This document shows, piece by piece, positions 54,313 to 63,032 of a stretch of 64,000 nucleotides of DNA. Below the pieces are notes generated by a model. That model did not search any database and was not told the origin of the DNA. It was given only the letters and a program-made list of their open reading frames with translations. The stretch spans positions 2,356,001 to 2,420,000 of the forward strand of contig NZ_AP027361.1 of the NCBI RefSeq assembly GCF_030295915.1, in the 5' to 3' direction. The stretch is from Thalassotalea sediminis. GTDB taxonomy: Bacteria; Pseudomonadota; Gammaproteobacteria; Enterobacterales; Alteromonadaceae. The stretch's first letter is position 1; each line of letters opens with the position of its first letter. The position numbers and the translations under genes were made by a program.

Positions 54313-55095
54313 ATGAAAAAATATCTTACTCCGTTGGTCTTAACATTGGGACTTAGTGCTGCCTCTGCGCAAGCAACCATCGTAGAATTTCAGACCTCAC
54401 ATGGTAATTTCAAAGTAAATTTACATGATGAAACAACACCAAAAACCGTTGAAAACTTTCTTAACTATGTAACAGAAGGAAAGTACGACAATACCATTAT
54501 CCACCGAACCGTTGATGACTTTGTTATACAAGGTGGTGGCGCGAAATTTGAAGGTGAATTGCCACCAGAATGGATTGAAACGAATGGCACTATTGAAAAT
54601 GAACCTGCTTATTCAAACGTAAAAGCGACAATTTCAATGGCAAAACAAAGTGGAAGAATTAACAGCGCGAGTAGCCAGTGGTTTATTAATTTGAAAGATA
54701 ATTCATCCACTCTTGACCCTGTAGATGTGTACGGTGGTGGTGCTTATGCTGTATTTGGCGAAGTTATTGAAGACGGAATGAATGTTGTCAATGCAATTGC
54801 AGAAGTCCCACGTTGCGATACTGGCCATGGTGGGTTTCGCGAATTACCAATGCCAGATTATGAAGATCAGTGTGGTGATGCAGATGCTGTGCCCGGACAA
54901 GAAAACTTCGTCAACATCTATCAAGTCGTCATTTACGATGCGACGGTAAGCACTGATGCGGATCTCACATCAACAAAAAATACGCTTTATGAGAAAAGTT
55001 TAGAACAACCTAAATCTAGCGGTAGCAGTGGCGGTAGCTTCTCTTGGTTTGCCCTGTTGTTATGCGCTTTCCCTTTGGTTTTTAGAAAAAAATAA
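54313..55095 (+). CDS. Cyclophilin-type peptidyl-prolyl isomerase with GlyGly-CTERM tail
   Basis: 260 residues. Signal peptide (cleavage near Ala-Gln-Ala-Thr at about 22), then a cyclophilin domain (about 24-205): Phe-Lys-Val-Asn-Leu and Thr-Val-Glu-Asn-Phe-Leu-Asn-Tyr-Val, the active-site stretch Ile-Ile-His-Arg-Thr ... Phe-Val-Ile-Gln-Gly-Gly-Gly, and Ser-Ser-Gln-Trp-Phe-Ile-Asn-Leu. Unusually, a Ser/Gly linker leads to a C-terminal Gly-Gly ... hydrophobic helix ... Arg-Lys-Lys (239-260), the GlyGly-CTERM sorting tail processed by rhombosortase and usually linked to type II secretion. So a folding catalyst appears to be exported to the surface. Confidence 0.9.
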   Translation: MKKYLTPLVLTLGLSAASAQATIVEFQTSHGNFKVNLHDETTPKTVENFLNYVTEGKYDNTIIHRTVDDFVIQGGGAKFEGELPPEWIETNGTIENEPAYSNVKATISMAKQSGRINSASSQWFINLKDNSSTLDPVDVYGGGAYAVFGEVIEDGMNVVNAIAEVPRCDTGHGGFRELPMPDYEDQCGDADAVPGQENFVNIYQVVIYDATVSTDADLTSTKNTLYEKSLEQPKSSGSSGGSFSWFALLLCAFPLVFRKK

Positions 55096-55110
55096 CCCCT
55101 TAATGTTGTA

Positions 55111-55154
55111 TTACCCGCTTGTGTAAAAATCTCCCATGCTATACAAGCGGGTAA
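55111..55154 (+). other. Stable hairpin after the cyclophilin gene
   Basis: TTACCCGCTTGT (55111-55122) pairs with ACAAGCGGGTAA (55143-55154), 12 perfect base pairs, 20-base loop. No T-run follows, so a transcript-end protective hairpin or factor-assisted terminator is possible. The following 235 bases up to the porin gene show nothing else. Confidence 0.55.
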
Positions 55155-55389
55155 ATTTAACCATTTATACCTTCAAAACAAAGCGTGACAACAAATAACG
55201 TTTAGACGCTCAAAGACAAAAAGAGTTGTAATGATCATATGTTATTTTGGATCTTTGCTAAGCGGATACAATCCGATACTTTACTTGTTTCATATAAAAT
55301 AAACGTTCAACGAAAATTTTATTCACCTTTTTGAAAATTGTTAACTATAGTAAATATGACGAGTAAAATTAGCACCTTAGGAGTCTACC

Positions 55390-56082
55390 TTGTCATATCA
55401 AAAAATATTACCTTGTACACTCGCCGTTTCATTGTTTAGTTTATCGCTGCCAAGTCATGCCGAAGTATCGGTTACACTGACAGCGGCATCAGATTATTTA
55501 TTTAATGGCGTATCACAAACCGATGAAAAACCAGCAATACAAGGCAGCATAGATTGGGCTGGAGAAAACGGAGCATATATAGGTAGTTGGGCTTCAAATG
55601 TTGATTTTGGCGATGGTACAGACGCTGAAGTTGATTATTACGCAGGCTTTTCTCAAAGCATTGATGATAACCTCTGGTACGATACTGGGCTTGCCTACTA
55701 CAGTTACATCGGCGGCGATGACAGTAGCGAGATTAACTATGCAGAAGTTTACCTAACGTTAGGCTATCAAAGCACTCAAATAACGGCTTGGTACTCCAAT
55801 GATTACGCGGGGACAGATGCTGGACACTATATCATCGCGCTAGCACATAGTGTTCCGCTTAGCGAAACACTATCACTAAACTTTCAAGTTGACCGTTCTA
55901 CCAGCCTTGACGAAGACAAATTCTCATGGGATACCAACGACGATAGCTATATACATTATAAGGCTGAAGCTGCGTTGTCATGGCAAGCGTTAGCATTTAC
56001 ATTGTCCCTTGAAAAAACTGATTTAAATTATGACGATGACGTTAAACTGTTAGGCACCGTTAGCTATACCTTTGGTTTATAA
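55390..56082 (+). CDS. TorF-family putative porin
   Basis: 230 residues with a TTG start at 55390; TAGGAG at 55378-55383 is 6 bases away. Signal peptide with cleavage near Ser-His-Ala-Glu (about 24). The mature part is a run of amphipathic beta strands (Ala-Ser-Asp-Tyr-Leu-Phe-Asn-Gly-Val-Ser-Gln-Thr at 34-45 is the family signature) ending in Tyr-Thr-Phe-Gly-Leu, the aromatic-rich outer-membrane C-terminus. Acidic loops (Asp-Asp-Ser-Ser-Glu) are typical. Function probably passive uptake. 45 bases upstream of the chemoreceptor gene, same direction. Confidence 0.85.
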   Translation: MSYQKILPCTLAVSLFSLSLPSHAEVSVTLTAASDYLFNGVSQTDEKPAIQGSIDWAGENGAYIGSWASNVDFGDGTDAEVDYYAGFSQSIDDNLWYDTGLAYYSYIGGDDSSEINYAEVYLTLGYQSTQITAWYSNDYAGTDAGHYIIALAHSVPLSETLSLNFQVDRSTSLDEDKFSWDTNDDSYIHYKAEAALSWQALAFTLSLEKTDLNYDDDVKLLGTVSYTFGL

Positions 56083-56127
56083 ACAAATTAATAAATAAAC
56101 GCCTAAACAGACTCACAGGAACCCCCT

Positions 56128-58257
56128 ATGATTTTTGAAGAAAAAAGTTTATCACTAAAACTACTCCTCGTTGTTGGTGCACTATTTATTATCAATACGA
56201 TCAGTTACATGAGTATCAGCGCCTACTCTCTCGGTAATACTGAAGAAGTCATTGTTAAAGAAGTCAGTAACGAAGTGTCTAATCAAATTGAAGACAGTGT
56301 TATATCAAAAACTGATGCGATCTCTGAGAAAATCGCCAGTTTGTTTGCCGAGTCTTTCTCTGTGCCTTATAAATTAGCGCAACAAATTACTAGTAATATT
56401 AATGGTGACTTACCCCAACCTCTTACTCGCGACCAAGTAGAATCGATCGTTAAAAGCACTTTAAAATACAGCAGCACGTCATCCATATACGCGCAATTTG
56501 AAGATAATGCTTTTGATGGTAAAGACAGCGAATTTACGCAAGGTTACGCACATTCGGTTGCAGGTCATGGAAGTTTTGAAGTTTACTTTGTTAGAGAAGA
56601 TGGCGGCAATATTTCTCAAGAAATTGTTGAAGATCCAGAAGAAAAGCATGATACAACACCTGATGAATATGGCTTTCGTGCCGCTGAGTGGTACCTATGT
56701 GCAATGGACAAAATGTCTCCTTGCGCTTCAAACCCTTATAACTATGAAATTAGGCCTGGTTATAATGAACTTATGACCAGTTTAGTGGTACCTGTTGTCG
56801 CTGAAGGTCGCTTCAGAGGTGTAGTAGGTGCTGATTTGAATTTACCAATTCTTCAAAGCTTCGCAAAAGAATTAAAAGCTTCATTATACGGCGGCAACTC
56901 TAAAGTCTTTATTGTCAGCCAAGCGGGTTTTTTAGCCGCAGCAACAGAGCACGAAGCAAATTTAGCGAAGCCCTTTAAAGACGTTTTTCCGAATAGCAAA
57001 TCATTGCTAGCTATTTCAGGAAAAGCACAATCTAAAGTTATTGATAACTATTTATATGTTGTACGTCCGATAAAAATTAAAGAAGCCAATGTTGATTGGC
57101 AGCTTATCGTTGGCATTGACGTTGGTACCGCAATGCAGCCTGTTGATAACGTTTCAGAGATGATATCAAATGAAGTTAACGACATATTACGCAACAACTT
57201 AATTGTCGCCTTTATCGTTATAATCATAGCCTTAGTACTGATTAAGTTTTTTACCCGAGGTATTGTTCGTCCTGTTGAAATGGTCGCCGATAGAATGGCA
57301 GAACTTGCAGGACAAGGTGGCGATCTTACTCAGGCAATTGATGTTGAATCACATGCAGAACTAATTAACTTGAGTAATGGCTTTAATCAATTTAGAGAAA
57401 AAGTACGCGCACTGCTAGAACAAGCAAAGCAGTCTGGGCTAGAAGTCATGGAATTGAGTGAAGAAAGTAAAGACAATGCGCAACGAACCCACCAACACAT
57501 TTCTACTCAGCAAGCTGAGGTTAATACGATTGTTACCGCAATTACAGAGATGTCCCAAACCGCTCAAGAAGTTGCAAACACTGCTTCATCTGCGGCAGAT
57601 AACGCAACTGCAGCGACACAGTCGGTAAAAGACACTGAATCTGAAGTATCTACAGCCTCTACACAGGCGTCAGAACTATCTGATGAAATAGGTACAGCCT
57701 CTGAAGCAGTTAAAGCGGTATCTATTCGCAGTGACGACATCAAAAAAATACTCGACGTTATTGGCGTTATTGCAGAACAAACGAATTTACTTGCATTAAA
57801 TGCAGCGATTGAAGCCGCTCGGGCGGGAGATCATGGTAGAGGTTTTAGTGTAGTAGCTGACGAAGTTAGAGCATTAGCATCGAAAACCGCTGATTCAGTT
57901 GATGAGATTTCTCAAGTAATTTCCGCACTACAAAATGAAGTGTCTACAACTGTTAATATTATTGAAAAAGGCAGTATTAAAGCGGATAACGCGGCCGCTT
58001 GCGCCAGCGGAGCATTTGAAAAAATGCAAGAAACCGTGACCCAAATTGAGGAAATTAATCAACACATCTTACAAATTGCCGCAGCTGCCGAAGAGCAAAG
58101 CCAAGTTTCAGAGGAGCTTAACAAAAATATGGTTGTCGTCGGTGATGCGACCAACGAAGTTGCCGTGTTATCACAAGCATCTGAAACCAGTGCTACCTCT
58201 ATTCATCAATCTGCGCACGAATTAATAGAGCTACTTAATAAATTAAAAACAAGCTAA
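56128..58257 (+). CDS. Methyl-accepting chemotaxis protein with dCache-type sensor
   Basis: 709 residues. Membrane segments at about 11-31 and 358-380 bracket a periplasmic sensor of about 325 residues that looks like a dCache domain (Val-Val-Gly-Ala-Asp-Leu-Asn at about 232-238, and the second module Gly-Gly-Asn-Ser-Lys-Val-Phe-Ile-Val). HAMP follows (about 380-435), then the signalling domain with the hairpin tip Asp-Val-Ile-Gly-Val-Ile-Ala-Glu-Gln-Thr-Asn-Leu-Leu-Ala-Leu-Asn-Ala-Ala-Ile-Glu (about 546-565). Ligand unknown; dCache receptors commonly bind amino acids, polyamines or organic acids. No CheR-tether pentapeptide at the C-terminus. Confidence 0.94.
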   Translation: MIFEEKSLSLKLLLVVGALFIINTISYMSISAYSLGNTEEVIVKEVSNEVSNQIEDSVISKTDAISEKIASLFAESFSVPYKLAQQITSNINGDLPQPLTRDQVESIVKSTLKYSSTSSIYAQFEDNAFDGKDSEFTQGYAHSVAGHGSFEVYFVREDGGNISQEIVEDPEEKHDTTPDEYGFRAAEWYLCAMDKMSPCASNPYNYEIRPGYNELMTSLVVPVVAEGRFRGVVGADLNLPILQSFAKELKASLYGGNSKVFIVSQAGFLAAATEHEANLAKPFKDVFPNSKSLLAISGKAQSKVIDNYLYVVRPIKIKEANVDWQLIVGIDVGTAMQPVDNVSEMISNEVNDILRNNLIVAFIVIIIALVLIKFFTRGIVRPVEMVADRMAELAGQGGDLTQAIDVESHAELINLSNGFNQFREKVRALLEQAKQSGLEVMELSEESKDNAQRTHQHISTQQAEVNTIVTAITEMSQTAQEVANTASSAADNATAATQSVKDTESEVSTASTQASELSDEIGTASEAVKAVSIRSDDIKKILDVIGVIAEQTNLLALNAAIEAARAGDHGRGFSVVADEVRALASKTADSVDEISQVISALQNEVSTTVNIIEKGSIKADNAAACASGAFEKMQETVTQIEEINQHILQIAAAAEEQSQVSEELNKNMVVVGDATNEVAVLSQASETSATSIHQSAHELIELLNKLKTS

Positions 58258-58270
58258 CGCTGAATTATAA

Positions 58271-58306
58271 TGAAGCAAAGCATACCGTGTATATTGCTTT
58301 GCTTCA
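58271..58306 (+). other. Hairpin after the chemoreceptor gene
   Basis: TGAAGCAAAGCA (58271-58282) and TGCTTTGCTTCA (58295-58306) form 12 perfect pairs with a 12-base loop; no clear T-run. Probably the transcript end. Confidence 0.5.
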
Positions 58307-58502
58307 TCGCAAAACCGCTACCAACAGCGCCCTTTGATTATTCATTACCTTAGTAACACTTACCTTAATAAGGTATTGCTTGTTTAGCGTTTAATTGCAA
58401 AATCTAATACGCAATTCAACAGAAATGTATTTACTCAAACAGGTCTATTAGTATAGGCTTTCTAACATCAATAATTGGCTTGATTCTAATAAGAGTAACG
58501 TA

Positions 58503-58988
58503 ATGGAGAAACTGTCTCAAATTCTCGAAATATTGACCTTTATCATTACCATCGCAGGTGTACCAACAGCAATATATGTCTACTTAAAAGAGCAAAAAAA
58601 ACAAAGGCTTGAGAGGGAATATGGTACTTTCGACGCCTTAGATGAAAAGTATATTGAAATACAACAGCTTTGTATTGAACATCCATCGTTAGATGTGTTT
58701 GATTCACCATATAATAACCCGGTAACATTAACCGAAGAACAAAAAAAACAAGAAGAAGCCATTTTATTAATTAGAATTGCAATTTTTGAGCGCGCATACT
58801 TAATGTACAATAGAGTTACATTAGGCGCCAAAACAACACAATGGCAAGGCTGGGAACTTGAAATTATAGAGTGGTTTCATCGCCCAAATTTTCAAAAAGT
58901 ATGGCAAAACCACGGAAAGTATTTTGATAGTTTTTTTTACCAGCATTTTGAAAAAGTGTATAACGAAATAAAGTCAAAAAGTCGCTAG
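58503..58988 (+). CDS. Small membrane-anchored protein, unknown function
   Basis: 161 residues. One N-terminal hydrophobic segment (about 6-28, Ile-Leu-Glu-Ile-Leu-Thr-Phe-Ile-Ile-Thr-Ile-Ala-Gly-Val-Pro) followed by Lys-Glu-Gln-Lys-Lys-Gln-Arg, so the body is cytoplasmic by the positive-inside rule. The body is Trp/Phe/Tyr-rich and helical (Trp-Gln-Gly-Trp-Glu-Leu-Glu-Ile-Ile-Glu-Trp-Phe-His). I do not recognise a family. It is 82 bases before the AdoMet decarboxylase homologue in the same direction; whether it is functionally linked cannot be told. Confidence 0.65.
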   Translation: MEKLSQILEILTFIITIAGVPTAIYVYLKEQKKQRLEREYGTFDALDEKYIEIQQLCIEHPSLDVFDSPYNNPVTLTEEQKKQEEAILLIRIAIFERAYLMYNRVTLGAKTTQWQGWELEIIEWFHRPNFQKVWQNHGKYFDSFFYQHFEKVYNEIKSKSR

Positions 58989-59070
58989 TATACCTTGACC
59001 AATATTAACACCATGACCCACTTTACTTCATATGTGCGAAAGCGTTTGTTTACTAAACGAGGAATAACTT

Positions 59071-60033
59071 TTGTTCTTTGAAGGCTCCGTAAAGAAAGCA
59101 GAAATCATCGTCGCCCATAATAACATTAATTTATTAACCGACTTTGACGAAGCATTTTGGCGAAAGCTTGTTGCTTGTTGCGAAGCGCATATACTTTCGT
59201 CGATTAAAAATGACGTCTGTCATGCTTACCTACTTTCCGAGTCAAGTTTATTTGTTTGGTCAAATAGATTACTTATCTTAACTTGTGGCACCACATCACT
59301 CGTCAAATCTGTTGAGTTTTTCTTGCAAAATATTGATGCAAAGCAAATTAAGCACCTGCTTTATCAGCGTAAAAATGAATACTTAGCTCACGCACAGTCT
59401 AGCTATTTTGGCCAAGATATAAATCAATTACAACAGTACGTTAACGGCAAAGCAATGCGCTTTGGACATTTGGATAGCCATCATAATTACGTATATCACT
59501 TAATTAATGACTATGTAGCAGACCCTATTGATAAAACCTATGAGTTACTTGCCTATCAAATTAGTGACAATGCATCACATACGCTTTCAGCAGAAAACAT
59601 CACAGCAAAAGCGATAAGATCTTTTCTACAACTCGACAAATTAATACCGCAATTTGATACAGATGACTTTGTTTTCGACCCTTATGGTTATTCACTTAAT
59701 GCGATCAATAACAATGAGTATTTCACCATACATGTTACCCCTCAAGCAGGCAGTAGCTACATTTCCTTTGAGTCGAATTTAAACCTAATACTGATGGCAC
59801 CAGCGATAATTGCTATATTAGAACCAAACTCTATTGACGTATTAACCGTTAATGAGCAATCATTTGATGCGCTGATCAAACAACATGTTAATAAGTGCTA
59901 TGTGCGTCAATCTATCGTTAGTAAAACACTTGATAACGGATATTTAATGCACTTTGCTAACTTTATTCGACCACAAATAAAAGCTATCGAGCCGGTAGAC
60001 TTAGATGTTTCAAAGGATCACCTAACTTTATAG
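59071..60033 (+). CDS. Eukaryotic-type S-adenosylmethionine decarboxylase homologue
   Basis: 320 residues, TTG start at 59071 with GAGGA (59059-59063) 7 bases upstream. It matches the pyruvoyl-dependent AdoMet decarboxylase of eukaryotes (class 2), which makes decarboxylated AdoMet for spermidine. Self-processing Glu57-Ser58 in Leu-Ser-Glu-Ser-Ser, catalytic Cys72 in Thr-Cys-Gly-Thr-Thr, and processing residues Ser208 (Gly-Tyr-Ser) and His221 (Thr-Ile-His-Val-Thr-Pro) are present, as is Glu4 (human Glu8). By alignment with the human enzyme, Glu11 is replaced by Val7, Lys80 by Leu70, Cys226 by Tyr205 and the ribose-contacting Glu247 by Gln225. So maturation to a pyruvoyl enzyme is likely, while the substrate may differ. 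It precedes a radical SAM gene by 80 bases. Confidence 0.85.
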   Translation: MFFEGSVKKAEIIVAHNNINLLTDFDEAFWRKLVACCEAHILSSIKNDVCHAYLLSESSLFVWSNRLLILTCGTTSLVKSVEFFLQNIDAKQIKHLLYQRKNEYLAHAQSSYFGQDINQLQQYVNGKAMRFGHLDSHHNYVYHLINDYVADPIDKTYELLAYQISDNASHTLSAENITAKAIRSFLQLDKLIPQFDTDDFVFDPYGYSLNAINNNEYFTIHVTPQAGSSYISFESNLNLILMAPAIIAILEPNSIDVLTVNEQSFDALIKQHVNKCYVRQSIVSKTLDNGYLMHFANFIRPQIKAIEPVDLDVSKDHLTL

Positions 60034-60113
60034 ACAACTCGTTATTGTGAATACGTGTAACAGGTTACTTAATTAAGTGCGTGAACTTGTAAGAATACGA
60101 AAAGGTATAGATC

Positions 60114-62078
60114 GTGAAAAATAACGCATTTATGGACAAAAATATTTATTTAGTATGTATGCCATATACCTCCCTTACCATTCCTTCAATGGCAATGGGC
60201 GTACTTGAAACCTATATTACAGACTATGGTTACAACGTTGAATCAGTATACGCCAACTTAGCGTTTGCCAAACAAATTGGCTTGATTGAATATAACTTCA
60301 TTGACAATACCTTTAATGACTACTTAATTGGTGAATGGACATTCTCTCGGGCTGCATTTCCTGATAAACCAGCCAATGATGAAGGCTTCTTCGCATTATT
60401 TACTGATTTAACAAATGAGAATAAACAAAAGCTACTGAACATTCGAGACACAGCTGAACGCTTTGTTGACTCATTAGCAAAAGATATTATAAAAGGTAAC
60501 CCTAAAATTGTTGGTTGCACCTCTACCTTTCAGCAAAACTGTGCTTCTCTTGCGTTACTCAGGAAACTTAAGCAGCTAAACCCCGCTATTATCACGTTAA
60601 TGGGTGGCGCCAATTGCGAAGGCATAATGGGGCAAACCATCAGTGAAAGCTTTTCTTGGGTCGACTATGTATTTTCTGGCGAGTGTGATGACGTTATAGG
60701 CCCTTTCATTGATAAGTTGATGAAAGATGAGCCAATTAATCAATTGAACCTACCGCATGGGTTCATAAGCCAGCAACATCAATCACTTGTTGTTGATGCA
60801 GGACAAACACAAAAGCCACCACGCGCTTACATTTCAGATATGCGGCTAGTTGGCGAACCAACCTTTGATAGTTATTTTAGTACTTTAGATTCTCTTGAAA
60901 TTGACCAATATATTTCCCCAGGTCTTGTCGCTGAAACCTCTCGAGGTTGTTGGTGGGGAGCTAAGCAACACTGCACCTTCTGCGGATTAAACGGTGGCAC
61001 AATGGAACACCGCTCTAAAACACCAGACGTTGCGCTAAAAGAACTTGAAAACCTATCACGCAAGTATAATGTTGATAAATTTCTCATTGTCGATAATATT
61101 TTGCCCATCGAATATATGAAAACCGTATTACCCGCCTTAGCCGAAAAGCCAACATACAACCTATTTTACGAAACCAAAGCGAACTTAAAGCAACACCACG
61201 TAAAATCGCTAGCTGAGGCTGGAATAAAGTGGATACAACCGGGTATTGAAGGATTACATGATGACTTTCTAAAGGCGATAAAAAAAGGTACCACCGCGAT
61301 ACAAAACTTAGCAGCCCTTAAATGGTGTCGCAGTTATGGCGTGCGTGTATCGTGGAATTTATTATGTGAAGCACCTGATGAACAAACCTACTGGTATGAT
61401 GAAATGGCAGAATGGCTGCCTTTGGTGACTCACTATCACCCGCCATTCAATCAAATGGCAAAAATTTGTTATCACCGATTTAGCCCTTACTTTAATACGC
61501 CAGAAAAGTTTGGTCTACGCTTAGAACCCACTAAAAGTTATCAATATATTTATCCGCTCGATAAACAAACTGTTTATAACCTTGCGTATTTTTTTATTCA
61601 GGCAAGCGATAAAGAAACAGATATATACACTCTAAACTTTACCTTTAAACCCGCAACAGAAGCGCACGCTAAAGTACAAAACTTATTAGAGTCGTGGAGC
61701 GAAAGTTGGCTAAACGGCACAATCCCTATGTGTTGTATGACAGATCATGAAGATAAAATCATTATTTTTGATACCCGTAACATATCAACGTCATATACAC
61801 ATACGTTAACTGGATTATACGCTGATATTTACCGATTAATTGCAGAACCACTACCTAAAGCGAGACTCATCAAAAAACTTAATGAGCAATGCACCTCAAG
61901 TGATGAACAAGCTATTGAACAAGCTATAAAATGGCTAACTGACAATCATTTAATCATTCATTTGAGTAAGTGTATTATGGCACTTGCTTTTCCTATGGAA
62001 CAATCACAAATGCCTGATGAAGAAAACTCGCCTAGTGGCACATTAAAGGTTGAAGAAATACTAAAATCGATGAATTAA
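60114..62078 (+). CDS. Cobalamin-binding radical SAM enzyme, RiPP-maturation C-methyltransferase family
   Basis: 654 residues, GTG start at 60114 with AAAGG 8 bases upstream (next ATG is 60132). N-terminal B12-binding-like Rossmann region (about 8-215: Val-Gly-Cys-Thr-Ser-Thr-Phe-Gln-Gln at 133-141, Leu-Met-Gly-Gly-Ala-Asn at 162-167), then a radical SAM barrel with Arg-Gly-Cys279-Trp-Trp-Gly-Ala-Lys-Gln-His-Cys287-Thr-Phe-Cys290-Gly-Leu-Asn-Gly. That CX7CX2C spacing is the mark of the RiPP maturation radical SAM C-methyltransferase family, not of the usual CX3CX2C enzymes. The C-terminal domain (about 480-654) has a Trp-Ser-Glu-Ser-Trp segment and winged-helix-like end. No precursor peptide gene is visible nearby. 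Probable operon with the AdoMet decarboxylase homologue. Confidence 0.88.
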   Translation: MKNNAFMDKNIYLVCMPYTSLTIPSMAMGVLETYITDYGYNVESVYANLAFAKQIGLIEYNFIDNTFNDYLIGEWTFSRAAFPDKPANDEGFFALFTDLTNENKQKLLNIRDTAERFVDSLAKDIIKGNPKIVGCTSTFQQNCASLALLRKLKQLNPAIITLMGGANCEGIMGQTISESFSWVDYVFSGECDDVIGPFIDKLMKDEPINQLNLPHGFISQQHQSLVVDAGQTQKPPRAYISDMRLVGEPTFDSYFSTLDSLEIDQYISPGLVAETSRGCWWGAKQHCTFCGLNGGTMEHRSKTPDVALKELENLSRKYNVDKFLIVDNILPIEYMKTVLPALAEKPTYNLFYETKANLKQHHVKSLAEAGIKWIQPGIEGLHDDFLKAIKKGTTAIQNLAALKWCRSYGVRVSWNLLCEAPDEQTYWYDEMAEWLPLVTHYHPPFNQMAKICYHRFSPYFNTPEKFGLRLEPTKSYQYIYPLDKQTVYNLAYFFIQASDKETDIYTLNFTFKPATEAHAKVQNLLESWSESWLNGTIPMCCMTDHEDKIIIFDTRNISTSYTHTLTGLYADIYRLIAEPLPKARLIKKLNEQCTSSDEQAIEQAIKWLTDNHLIIHLSKCIMALAFPMEQSQMPDEENSPSGTLKVEEILKSMN

Positions 62079-62111
62079 TTTGCTTGTAAAAGCAAGTAGC
62101 CGATGACGTCA

Positions 62112-63026
62112 TTACATGACATCGATGGCTACTTGGTGACGACCATTATGTTTTGCTTGATAAAGTAAGCGGTCTGCCTCTTGTAAAACTGAGTCTACTG
62201 TATGCGACTGCTCGCAATTTACGATCACAGCGCCAGCACTCATGGTTACCAAATTCCCTACGTCTGAAAATTCATGTTTAATTTCTTTATTGGCTAAAGC
62301 TTCGAATACTTTTTGCAGTACAAGCTTAGCGCCTTGTTCATTGCAATCGGGGAGAATTATGGTGAACTCTTCCCCGCCATAACGAGCAACAAAGTCTCTC
62401 GGTCTGTTTAATACTTCACGAAATGAAGCGGCTACTTTTTTGAGTGCAATATCACCCGCACCATGGCCATAATTATCATTATATTGCTTAAAATAGTCGA
62501 CATCGAGCATTGCTACCGTTAATGGTTTATGTTCTCGTTTATGTGCTGCTAGTTCATGTTTAAGCGTTATATCTAATTTTCGTCGATTTGATAACCCCGT
62601 TAACGCGTCAATATGGGCAATTCTATCTAACATTTTACGCTGCTGTATCAACTCTAAATGTGTCGCTATTCTAGCGGTTACAATATTAGCGTTAAACGGT
62701 TTGTAAATATAATCACAGCCACCCAATGCAAAGCCTTTTTCTTCATCGCTGCAATTGGCAAGACCGGTAATAAAAATGACCGATACACCCTTCGTCACAG
62801 GATCGTTTTTTATCACCTCAATGACTTCAAAGCCCGACCTATCAGGCATAACAACATCTAACAGCATAAGATCAGGTACATGTTTCTTTGCAAACTCAAT
62901 CGCTTGTTCACCATTTTTGGCAAAAATAATTTTCGCCTGATCGTGTAGCAACTCTTTTAATATTTTTCTATTCGCTTTCTCATCATCTACGATCAAGATT
63001 TTTAATTCGAAATTTTCTATGTCCAT
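62112..63026 (-). CDS. Response regulator with diguanylate cyclase domain (PleD-like)
   Basis: 304 residues. Receiver domain (about 9-125): Ile-Val-Asp-Asp-Glu (acid pocket), phospho-acceptor Asp in Leu-Leu-Asp-Val-Val-Met-Pro-Asp (about 57), Thr and Lys-Pro switch residues (Ile-Tyr-Lys-Pro-Phe). GGDEF domain (about 137-300) with [17 protein letters not shown] precedes the loop, so an inhibition site Arg-x-x-Asp is possible, unlike the cyclase at 2.4 kb. It starts 6 bases after the kinase gene stop, forming a phosphorelay pair. Confidence 0.94.
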   Translation of the reverse strand: MDIENFELKILIVDDEKANRKILKELLHDQAKIIFAKNGEQAIEFAKKHVPDLMLLDVVMPDRSGFEVIEVIKNDPVTKGVSVIFITGLANCSDEEKGFALGGCDYIYKPFNANIVTARIATHLELIQQRKMLDRIAHIDALTGLSNRRKLDITLKHELAAHKREHKPLTVAMLDVDYFKQYNDNYGHGAGDIALKKVAASFREVLNRPRDFVARYGGEEFTIILPDCNEQGAKLVLQKVFEALANKEIKHEFSDVGNLVTMSAGAVIVNCEQSHTVDSVLQEADRLLYQAKHNGRHQVAIDVM

Positions 63027-63032
63027 GGTGCG

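Noticed and set aside
59013..59081. 22-codon upstream frame overlapping the AdoMet decarboxylase start, reminiscent of the regulatory upstream frames of eukaryotic AdoMet decarboxylase mRNAs
   Set aside because: No ribosome binding site before its ATG, and chance frames of this size are common. The resemblance to the eukaryotic arrangement is probably coincidence.
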